A DNA stretch of 64,000 nucleotides from Strigamia acuminata (taxonomy: Eukaryota > Arthropoda > Chilopoda > Geophilomorpha > Linotaeniidae): the NCBI GenBank assembly GCA_949358305.1, contig OX442317.1:1736001-1800000 (forward strand). Reading direction: 5' to 3'. This document shows, one piece after another, positions 39,084 through 51,200 of the stretch (its first letter is position 1; every line of letters begins with the position of its first letter). A program made the position numbers and the translations under genes. The notes beneath the pieces were generated by a model, which worked only from the letters and a program-made list of their open reading frames with translations, searched no databases and was not told where the DNA came from.

Positions 39084-39272
39084 TTAAGTAAAAGTTGAGG
39101 TAGTCTCAACTCTGGCTATTTTTGATACTTGGACGTCAAACGGAACGGTGTAGTCGTAAATCGACGGCGCTTGCAAAATGATGACACACGTGCCTAGCAG
39201 ACACGAGATGGCGAATAGTAAGAGAAACATCCGGTCCATGACCAGGGCAACGTACTTCCAGTCTTGTTCTAT
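39084..39272 (-). CDS. Gene B coding exon 6 (TM4 and C-terminus)
   Basis: 62 codons plus [19 protein letters not shown] through TM4 to the tail ending ETTSTFT. Acceptor GATTTTCAG. Confidence 0.92.
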   Translation of the reverse strand: MEQDWKYVALVMDRMFLLLFAISCLLGTCVIILQAPSIYDYTVPFDVQVSKIARVETTSTFT

Positions 39273-42200
39273 CTGAAAATCAACGACACATTACTCGAAT
39301 GACACTATAGACCTGAGTAAACACCGTGTTATTTGACGAGTCAATCAATACAAGTTTAAAGTTAAATTACTCGGCTATTAAAAACATATCAATTTCGCGA
39401 GATTGCTCGTTTAATGTTAGATGCAACATACATCATGCACAAATTATGGATAAAAGGGCCGTGTGTGCTTGGAACAAAAGATAAAAACATGTCTTTAAAG
39501 ATATCAACATGTAATTTACATTCACTCTGTCTACTTTGCACACTCCTCAATAATGGACTTAGCGATTTTTCTGTTGATGCAACAAAAAAGTTGTAAAATG
39601 TTAAGCTAATGTATAATTTACTTTCTAAGCAAATATAATGCACTATTTATTTCCTCAATGTTAATTGGAGCCTCAGACCTGTATTTAACTTTTGCGTAAT
39701 GTTATAAATCCCAAACGTTACTAATCTTTAATTTAATAATTTTGTACAAGTTAAATAAAAATGTTTAGCAAATTTTTATACTTTTTCCCTTGCTTTTCTG
39801 GACCTAATTAGTCGTGTTTACTATTGCTCTGGGAAAATCTTCAAGCTAATTAATGATTTTTTCATTTTTTCGCGAAAAGTATTAAATTGTTCATTTTATC
39901 TAACATCATTGAGAACATTAAGATGCTGCGATGCGCTTCGAAACCGAATAAAATAGGTATAGCGCGATGCCTGGAATAAACATGTTCGATCCATCACAGC
40001 AAGTACCGTTTTAAAGTGGTCCTCCGCAAACAAGACAGCGCAATCAATAAATGTATAAGGTTCACCTTACATTGCATTGTATCAGACGTAAAGAAAAGAA
40101 ACCTTTCACCAAAATCCCTTTTCATCGCAATGCATTTTGAGATTCTAAAGATTTGCGCTTTCTCCAGCGCTATATACTCCTTCATAATCCTAAATCCATG
40201 TGAAAAACACGCGCAAAAATGATTAAGTATTCAAAATGTGATGAATATAAATACAAGATTAATGCGTAACAAGTTTCGTCAATTTATTAATGCGGCTGAT
40301 TAATCATGAAGTGCAACAACAAGGTAGAGACTATAGAAAGAGAGAGAGACACTGTAATATTCAATTCCTATTTTATTAGCATAAAGTGATCGATGAAAGC
40401 CGACTCGTTTCGTGTTTTTCATCCACTTGAAACGAAAATGATATTCTCGTCATAAAGCAGAGTCGAAATCAAACACGTCATTAGAGTAGTGCTGTATGGA
40501 GAAGCCGAATGAACTTCTTGAACACAGTTGGCGAAAAGCTTGCAATAAAATTGCATGGTGTTGGTGGTAAAAGAAAATTTTTTGTTGCACAAACTTGCTA
40601 GTTGAGAACAGGTGCGGCGCTCGCCAAAAGCCAAATTACTCGCCGACCTGTGGTGAGCAGATATTCGTCGAGAGCACCAGGTAAGTGGTTTAATATGTGA
40701 GCTACTCTTTCCATTGGTTTCCGTGCACAAAACTATGAACACATAGGCCTTGATATAGCAACAAAATGATGCGAATGAGCGTGACAGCCACTTTTTTCTA
40801 GCGGGAGTCAACTTAGAGTGAGCCTCAGACGGTTTCCCTCCTACCACCCATTAAATTAGGCCATTTGGTCGGAAACATCTGGTACACGAGGCCCACAACC
40901 ATCTTCTGACCCATCCCCCGATTGCCTCAAATCAATTTGAATCCCAACTTTAAAGATGATGTGATTTTCCTGTTTTATTCTCCTGCTGACTAACTTATTG
41001 ATTCTCGTTTTCTCAACACTAAAAGTTAATTGCGAATTAGACATCGTAAAAGACGATACGATGACCTTTTTAGGATCATATTACTGATATTACAATGGAA
41101 CGACGACTAAATTTACAGCAGTAATAAGCTTGTTTTATCCTTTTTCAAGAAACCCTTCTAATTATCAAGCCCATTCACCATCTTTATCTAACCAATCCCG
41201 TTCAAAAAGAAAATTACTCATTTCAAAACTTTCTCTAAAGCTTTCAGCATCAAAACCAAACATTCCAGATTTGAATAGAATAGAATAGAATAGAAGAAAA
41301 ATGAAAAGTCACATTTTCTTTTTCTTTTCTTTTCTTTTTTTGATTTCATCTAACAATCTAGTCGAATCGAATCTACTCCAAATAGACTACTCACTCTTGG
41401 TAATCTGGAATTCGAATGTGCCTGATAACAACATTGCAAGAACATGTCAGACACCCGACGAATTGTAAATCAGATTTACAACTTCTAAATTACATATGCG
41501 ATGAAATGACCGCCCATGCAACATCCGTTTCACCATTTTTTTTCTCAAAACTCAAAGCAAACTTTCATAAAATATAAATATTTTCACCCGAATCAATGCA
41601 CTCCGCGGCAGAGTTTTACCAAATAAATATTGCATAAACTTTTTTACCATATCACAAGTAACATTTTAACATTTTAATGGTTTGAATTCGAAATGAATGA
41701 AATAATTACTTGATCGTATTCATCCTGATTCTTGAGCCGCTGGGCCATAAAGTTGACATTATAAACAGCTCTGTCAAGCTCCGGGTTGCGATGTTCTTGA
41801 GGTATTGGGCTCACGTCTCCGTAATCACTAGGTAAATATTCGTCGGGAGCACTGGGAAGTGCGAGTCCGTATCTAGAGTCGAAGAGAGGCGAGTTGGGTC
41901 GCTTCTCGTCCATTTCTATGGCGTGTGTCTCAACATCTTTGCTGGTGTGGTTGCCATTTTCTTTCACTACTTCTTCCTCGTCCTGCGGGCGCTTCATGCA
42001 AAGAAATCGCGGCGCGATTTCCAAAAAGAATCGCTTGACCCACGGTGCCATTCGATGCGTCGACGGCGAGCGAAAATTCACATTGAGTACGATGATGGTG
42101 ATGACGACACTCATCGACACGAGGATCATGGTGAAAAGTAAATATTTGCCCATCAGAGGCACGGCCACCGATGTCGGGGGAATGATCTCGACGAGGAGGA

Positions 42201-45200
42201 GGAAAAACACGGTGAGAGACAGGAGGATTCCTATGCAGAGAGACATTTTCTCGCCGCTGTCGGAGGGCAAAATGAAGACGAGGACGCTCAAATAAGAGAT
42301 GCCCACGCAGGGAATGATGAGGTTAACGGTGTAAAAAAGTGTCTTTCGTCTCAACGTGATATTGAAGGTGATGTCTGGGTATGGTTCTTCGCAGCAACTG
42401 TAGAATTTCTCGTTCCTCACAGCAGGAACTGCCATCACGTCCCATTCGACACTTAGATAAAATTCACGCAAATCTATCCCAACATCCACGATGCTAATAC
42501 CTTCAATACCATTCAAATGTTTGAGATCCACCTGTGTAATACATTCACATTCCACTTTATAATGATCCAAATTGCAAAAACCAACAACTCAAACCAATAG
42601 CTCAAATTTTCATTTTTCTTTTGAAAAATTCCTTTGTTGTTGGGTTTTGCGGCTTTTTTTTTTTAATATTCTATTAATATATAAATGTTTTATTTACCAT
42701 ATATCCATCATACGTCCACGATCCGAATTTCATAAGACATGTTTGCTTATCAAAAGGAAAGTACTCGACATCGATTTCACATGAGCTTTTGTAGATGGCA
42801 GGTGGTCTCCATTGCACATATCCCGTGTAGTTGAGGATGGCTTTGGTCATAATGGTTACTTCGTAGTTGCCTTCGGCGCTGAAAAACATTTTAATTAACA
42901 CTTGCAAGGGAAAAGAACTAATTGAAGAGAAAAGAAATTTGGCGAAAAAGAAGCCCATGTAAATGATGGACCGTTCTAGCTAGAGATTTATTGATTTGTT
43001 TACATAGAAATAAGAGAAAGGAATATGAGACTGCATTTGCAAGAGCGGAAGCGGAAATGTGGATTTTCTTTTCTCGCAAAATCTAAGGAGATGTCTATTG
43101 TATTATGTTTACATTTTTTTGAAATCAACCCAAAAACTCGGCGATTCTGGGCGTAAAATCTTTTGGTTTGAGCTCCTGGCATTGAGCCCATCGATAAAAG
43201 GAAGAAAAAAAAGTAGAAAGAGACAAAAAAAGTGATAGAAAAAGTGTTTTTCCACCTAAAATCCAAACCCAAATGAAAAGGGAGAAAGAAATTAGATACC
43301 ATAATTTAAAAAATAATAATATTATAAACTCAAAAGTTTTATTTGATTTTTAAGACGATAAAATAAAAAGTTTTTGGATTAAAACTTGGAATTGTTGATC
43401 GCCCTTATCAAATTTGAGTATATATACAGTCAAGTTTATTTTTTGAAAACAAAAACCAATTGTACAAGTGTAGAAACTAGTTTTCTCCTTCCCCCGAGTC
43501 ACATTGAAAATGTAACGAGTTATTTTTGATTTTCCCCTCACTCCATAAAGTCCTCCCACCTTGATACTACCATCTCCAATGGGCTATTACCGCCACGTAA
43601 ACGTTTGGGCGGTAGTTGCTATGGAGACAGAATAGAGAGAGAGAGAAAAAAAAAAAAGAAAAAAAAAATAGGCCTGCTTAATGGATTTATATATATGTAA
43701 AAAAAAAATTTGAAATGTGCCATTACACTCACTTGTTGTACAGCACGATATCAGGCAACCAAATGTGCTCGGAAGGAACATGAAGGGTTGCTACTCCGCC
43801 ATATTCTGCTGGGTCCCAGACCAATTTGTAGTCTTGCCACTCCTATGACGATAAGTGGATAAAGGAATTTTATTTTTGCCAAAAACTTTTCTCTAGTAAA
43901 TAAATTATTAAATGAGATAAATTTTCAAATCTGGCCAAATAAAAACGCGGATATAAAAAGGGGGAATAATTGGGATAATGTTGTGGTATTTGAAAAAGGA
44001 ATTTTATGGATATTCTGCGAAGAAAACAAGAGAAAGAGAGAGAGAAAGTGTTTTCTCACTATTGATTTCCATGAAAATAGTCTGATTATAAGCCAAATCT
44101 TAGAGTAGTTTTTCAAACTTTTTTTGTCGACATCATGTTTCACATTAGGCTCTACATGGAAAGGGACGTGCCAGATTACACTGCAGAGTGCAACGAATTT
44201 ATTAGCTAAAATTTATTAGGTTTCTCTTATTTTCTTACCGCAAACATAAAAATGCATTTTTTAAAAAAACATATCAAAGAATTAAAATCAGAAATTATTG
44301 AGGCAGAAATAAATGCAGTTGGTAATTGTTTTTAATAATTAGTTGATAATTAAATTTATCCACATAAATAAACAAGTTTGGTGCGATTTTATTTAATTAT
44401 TGAACCAATAGATAAATTACTTCTCTTCAAATATTTATAAATTATAATTTTTCGTGATAAATTTGTCGACAGATTGGTTAAATAAACATACCAAAGAGTA
44501 TTTAGCATTCTAATGCAACTAGCGGTAAATATATCATTTGTAATCAATATTTCTGAATATTTCATTGTGTTTGAATTGATTTTATAAATTTAATCCGTAA
44601 AATTGTATTTTGTTCGCATTGGTTTTCAGTCGCAATGTGCCATCCTTCACGGTCGTTTTAAAATTTGCTGGTTTTCCTTATTCCTTTCGATTTGCATTCT
44701 TTCTAAGACTCTTCTTCTTGCCCACTCCGCCTCTTTTCCGAAAATGTGGACTGAATCCCAATTGATTTCTTGATTCTCAAATTTCACATGCACAACCAGT
44801 GCAGCAATGGTTAGCGTTTCCGTTATAACATCCATTTTTATACTCCTTAACTCTCTCCAAATCTCTTGCAGTTTCTCCCGAGTTAAACCGTGCACAAACC
44901 TTAAAGTATTTCTATTCTCAATTTCTCACCGTTGACATTTGGTGAAGAAATCCTTCAATTTAAGTTTTTATAATTCACCACTTCTTTCCAGTTACTCAGA
45001 AGTCAGAACAAAGCATTTTCCAGCTCCCTAATTTTCATCATCAATCGTGTGTTCAATTTTACGTCGCTTTTAATTTGTAGAAAAACTTTTTCGTATTGTT
45101 TTCAAAACCAACTTCTTTGTTGACCTAGTTGAATTGAACGCTGCTGCCTTGCCAATGTGATTTAAGCCACCATAAAAGACATTTTTTTTATTCTAATCCT

Positions 45201-48200
45201 GTGAGCCACTGTACAATGCATGCATGGTTTCTACCCCTGCAAATTGCTTGCTTCCATTTTATTTCAATTTGCTTTTCTTTTCTTGTCAATTTACAAAATT
45301 GTTCCTGCTATTTTTCTATCCTGTAATGTTTTAGGTTTATGGCAGTACCATTTGTGTTCTCCATACCTGTTTGAAACCTTTAAATGTATTCATCGTTAAT
45401 TAAATTAATTGGCTAGCTTGTAACTGTTTCTCATTTAGGCAGTCGTGGTCAATGGTAGCAGTTTCCCTCCTTTGTCGACTCGCTCTATCTCAATTACTCC
45501 TTTTTTTAAACTTCTTTTCTCACTTTCTAACGACTCTGTACATTTGGTCCTTCTCTCTTTCTCTTGCATTTGTCAGAATACAGTTTGCTCGCTCCATTCT
45601 TCACATCTCTTGTTCTCTAGTGTGGTTGCTCTTGTGTTTTTCTCTAGAGTCATTATGGTTTCCTTTTGCTCATAGCCTGAACCTTTATTTAAAATAAATG
45701 TGTTTATATTTTTCTTCTTCTTCCTTCGTTGATTTTTCCTCCACACACATCCAATCCTGAATTTTCAATTTGTGGTGAATTTTTCAGCTCGCACATTTTG
45801 CTTTGTGATCAATTCTCATTTCTCCGACTTTCACTCAAGGGATTGAAAGAACAGATGAGACATGTTCCTGTAATTAGTGACTGGAAACGGGAAACATTTA
45901 CAGTCTGAGGATGACCAGACAGGTCGAAGGCTTACTTCTTTTTATTAATTCAAATAAATTTGCAGATTTTAGCCCATAAATTGTTTTTTTTCCACAATGG
46001 TTGTTGTTTTCTCAAGCACTTTAACGAATCTTCGCTAAATTAAAGTGAGACACTATCATCACAATGACAAACATTTGTTTTTCTCGAATGTATTATCTAA
46101 ATGTGTCAAGATAAAGATTGTGAGAAGCGAATACCTGGTGAGCTATCATTCTTGAGTGGTTAAACCGTTGAAGAAACTCTGGATTAATTGAGTTTAAGAA
46201 AAATAGGTTTGTTTTGAGTGTGGAATTTTGAGTTAATTTAGACTATTTGTACTTTAAATTCACGTTCATATTTAAGTTTGCACATAAAAGTTTGTTGCGC
46301 CACTTGCACGTCTTATCTGGTATAGGTAGCAAAACTCCAATTTCCACACGTTTTAAAATAGCCCATTTCCAACGCTGTTATTCGGATGTAAAATAAATTT
46401 TGTATCTTTAAACTGACACGTTGTTGAAGATGCTGAAGAGGAAGGAGATTCTTTTCTTGTAGCAAAGTCAGCTACTACGGAAGAAATGAGATGCCGAGGT
46501 ATGAGATTCTGTTTGCACGAGAAGAAATGTAGTGTGGGTTTGTGCCAATGTGGCTTGTCCGCCGTGTGACAGCCGGTGACCCCCTAGAGGGCAAAAGAAA
46601 CGCTGGTCGATAGTTTCAATATTGCTGCACATTGCACGTGTCTTGAAAAAGGGGTTCATGAAGTGCGGGAGCAAAAATTGACAAGCAAAAATGCAAAATA
46701 ATATATATATATATGTATATATAAATTGAGTAATAATAATTAAGAAACTGCTCGAATGGTTCTGCAATTCTTCCGTTATTAAAAGAGGATTTTCGTTTTA
46801 ATCATAAATCTGATTGTTTGCACAAATTTTATGCAGGTTCTTGCTGAGTTTGGAATTCATTTGGCGCTGCGATGCATGCGCTATTTCGTGAGAGAGGCAG
46901 AAGTCAATAAGAAACCACAAGGCAAATACCACCATAAGAATCAATCACAGAAGTCGACGCTTTTTGTCATTTGAATTTTGCTTTTTTCAATATTCGTATT
47001 GTTTTGGTGAGAGCAAACATTCAAATAAGGAAATCGACGTTTTAAGAAACAACACTAAAAGGGAATATTTGAAGATTCGCAAAGTCAATTTGTAACTAAT
47101 TTTGACTAAAACTGTGTAAATTTACTACTTTTCTAACTTTTATGAATTCTCGAAATAAAGCATGTCTTTTTTGGGTTAAGAACAAGTTTATTGTAATTTC
47201 TGGGGGTCACAAGTACAAATTCAGGGGAACAAAGGGTGAAACAAGATAATTTATGACACTTTTACAGCACTTCCGGTCACGCGTCATCCAATATCACTCA
47301 AAAACACCTCCTGCAGGTTGGCTTCTCTGTGCTGCGCCGTGCTCTTTCCCTCGAACTCGTGCGACCTTGTTACTTCTAACAACGCCAGTTTTCACACTGG
47401 GGCCGGAGTGGTATCACCACTCAACTCTTCCATGTCGTGAGTTTCCAGAACGCACAATCGCTGTACTGGTCGACGCAAGTTCTTTCCGACTGGTAACTTT
47501 ATCTCACATGCGCGAACACGACCGTCTCGTCCACGGAATATCTCAACGACTCTTCCTATTTTCCAGGTCATCCTGGGCTGGTTTAACTCTTCTACGAGAA
47601 CTACATCTCCTTGTTTAACTTCTCGTGAATTCTTATCATTTTTACGGTGAACTCTCAGCTCGGTGAGATATTCCTTTTGCCATCGCGTCCACCAATGTCC
47701 TAACTTCAGTTGACGGAGTTTCCAACGCTTCAAAATCGTGACTGATGTCGATGGCAACTGTTGAATCGTTTTTTGGCTGGGGTCTGGCAAAGTACAGCTT
47801 CGTTTTCCGACCAGAAAATGAGCTGGAGTGAGTGGGTGACTGTCTTCGTCTTCAGTGTATACGTAGGAGAGTGGTCGCGAATTTATGCACGACTCGACTT
47901 CCGAGAGAATGGTTGTCAATTCTTCAAAATCTAGGGATGACTTTCCCAAGACTTTTTTCAAGCTGGACTTAGTTGACTTCACCATTCGCTCCCAAAAGCC
48001 ACCCCACCACGGTGCACGTTCGACTATATACTGCCATTTCACGCCTCGTTCGGTCAGAAATCCTTGTATCTGTTCACCTCTCACTGCATTCAACAAAACA
48101 CAAAGTTCTTTCTCTGTTCGCTTGAACGTCAGCGCATTGTCGGAGTAGATCGTGCTTGGGACTCCTCTGCGCGCAAAAAATCGTTTCAATGCCTGAATGA

Positions 48201-51200
48201 ATCGCTCCGTATTCATGCTTGAAACTAATTCCAAGTGCACGGCTCGAACAACCGCACACGTGAACACGACGATGTAGCATTTTTCTCCACTACGTTGGTA
48301 CAATGGGCCCGCGAAGTCGACTCCAACGACTTGAAATGGCTCAGCTTGAGTGACACGATCTGGTGGCAACGATGATTCTGTCTGGCGCACGAAACGTCCT
48401 TGCACTCGCTTGCACACGAAACATTTGTGTAACACGCTTTTTACTGTCCTTCTCAGCTTTGGCATCCAAAACTTTTGACGAATTTCTGCCAAAGTCTCTC
48501 CAAGTCCACCGTGGAAAATTCTTTGATGTGCTTCTGAAACGATAAGAGTGGTTAAAATGTGATTTGAGGGCAAAACATAAGGATTTTTCATGTTGCTGTC
48601 GATTTTTGCCCATCGCAATCTGGTATTCAATCGCATTAAACCATTTTCGTCTATATAACACGAGACTTTGTTCAAAAAAGAGTTATGAGCGAACTCCTGA
48701 CGATGGCTGAGTGCTGCGAGTTCTGTTGCAAAGTTCGATTGTTGCATTACACGAAGCCAATAAAGCTCTGCTGCCGATAATTCATCCACCGTCAACGGTG
48801 CGCCATTTCTAACTTTGTCTCTGGTGTTTTTGACGAATCTTTGCACCCATCCGGTCACTCGTACTAATCGTCTCCAGCTGCCGTATTTTGATGGCTCGTC
48901 CATCAATGGTGGCTCTGGAATCACGGCTGCTGCTGCCAAATAGTCCTCTGAATCGATCTCGTCGCTATTCTCGTCTATTTTAATGTCTGGCCATTCGTTC
49001 TCGTCCTTCACAAGCCACTCGGGGCCATTCCACCACGTATTCGCTTGAATCAACGCCTCTGCATCTATCCCTCGTGTTAGAAGGTCTGCTGGATTCTGGA
49101 CTCCTGGACAGTGTCGCCAACTCGAAAAAGGTACGTGTATCTGGATTTCCTCCACTCTCCTGGCTACGAATGGAATGGCTTTCCTTTTCTCGTTCAACCA
49201 ACACAAAACGATTGTCGAATCTGTCCAAGCTGTAACTTTTGCAGTGGTGAATTGTTTCAGTCTGTGCGCAATTCTGGCCAGCAGCAAAGCTCCCATCAAC
49301 TCGAGTCTGGGCAACGTAATCGTCTTAATTGGCGCGATCCTGCATTTGGAAAGAATAAAAAATACATTACAACTTCCATTTGGGTGACGCACACGATTGT
49401 ACGCCACCACCCCGTACGCTAAGGGGCTCGCATCACAAAACAGATGGATTTCGTGATTATTCAATTCTGCATCCAATCCAAAATGTCGTGGCACGCAAAT
49501 ATTTTCCAACAATGGCAACTGCTTTTTCCATTTCTCCCACTGTTCGAGAAGTTCGAGGGAGAGACGACTGTCCCATCCAATCTGCAATTTCCACAACTGC
49601 TGGAAAAACAGCTTTCCTGAAACTGTAAACGGCGACGCAAATCCTAACGGATCGAAGATCTGTGCAACCAATTGAATAACCTGCCGTTTAGTGTTCGATT
49701 CACGTTCCAAAGTTGCTTTCACATCCTCGAGTTCTAGTGACAAGTCGTCTCTCTCACCATTCCACTTCAGGCCCAACACTTTTTGCTCACTTTCGAACGT
49801 TGCAGTTGGATGGTCAACAGCAAATTGCTCTCGTAGCACTGGGGAATTGCTGTACCACTTCACTAGTTCCATATTGGCTTCGAGCATGATTGTTGACGTC
49901 TTCTTGTAGACATCAATGGCTTCTGTTGTTGTCTTTTCACTGTTCAAAAAGTCATCAACATAAAATCTCTTTAACAATTTCATAATTAATTCGGGAAAAC
50001 GATCTGCATATTGTTCGAGATGGTGTTGTATCGTTCCGTTCAAGAGATAGGGACTTGGAGATGCTCCAAATAGGACTCTGGTTTGTCGGAGAATCTCCAA
50101 CACGATTGGTCCTTCAACGTCCCATCCATCCGCGATCCACAGAAACCTCACCGCATCTCGGTCAGCTAACGCCAGCAAAATTTGATGAAACGCTTGTTTA
50201 ATGTCTCCAATCAATGCCACAATGAATTGTCTGAAAAATAAAAGGGCATTGATTAATTCTGGAAGGAGATTTGGCCCTGTAAACAGGCAGTCGTTGAGAG
50301 AGCGACTCTTCTGCGCGTGCGACGAGGCGTCGTAGACTATGCGCAATTTTGTGGTGCTTCTCCGCTCTCGAATTACTGGTCGATGTGGGAGGTAGTAACA
50401 CCCAGTCTGGTTGGCTACTTCTGGGGCCGTTTCGATTATTCCAGCGATTTTCTGGTCGTCCAGAACCTTCTTATAGCGGTGGTACAAGTCCGGATTTTGT
50501 TTAAACTTGCGAACAAGATTCCACAGTCTCTTAAGTGCAATTTGATAGTTGCTGTCCAACTCTGATTTGTCCAGCAACCAAGGCAGTCGCACCTCGTACC
50601 GCTCACCCGTCCAGTTGATGGACTCTTTAAATTTTGCTACTGCTTGATCATCTTCGTCCTGGGCGCTGGTGAGAGTTTCGTGGGGAATGCCTACTGCTTC
50701 CAACTCCCAAAAACGTTGAAGAAGGTGGTCGAGTCGGTCTTCATACTGCACAAGATTCACGTGGGTTGCTGACTGTCTAACCGTTTCATCTTGGCTTCTG
50801 ATCGCGCCGTGGATTGTCCAACCGAGAGACGTGTGAAGACACATCAATCCCTCATCTAAACGTTTCGATTCGCCTGTTACGATACGCCAAAAGTGGTCCG
50901 CTCCAATTAGAATTGCCACCTCGTCTTGTTGGGTCGACATCTGGTCGATATTTAAGGTGATCTTGTGTTTGCGCAACATCTCGCGCACGTTTGGACCCGA
51001 CTGCCTCGCGACTGAGTGAGTTATTCGTGGCACCTCGATCAATTCTAAATCAACAAACTTATTAGTATCGGTAATATTTCTTAAAGTCACTTTCACGCGA
51101 CGACGACAAACGCTCTCTGTTTTAGAGTCGCCAAAACTGGAAATCTGCATATTTTGCTTTCCCACTACTTGGGCATCGAGTTCATTCACTAGTTTCTGGC

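Noticed and set aside
41894-42295. 133-codon plus-strand ORF opposite gene B exon 5
   Set aside because: Shadow of the nAChR exon on the minus strand.
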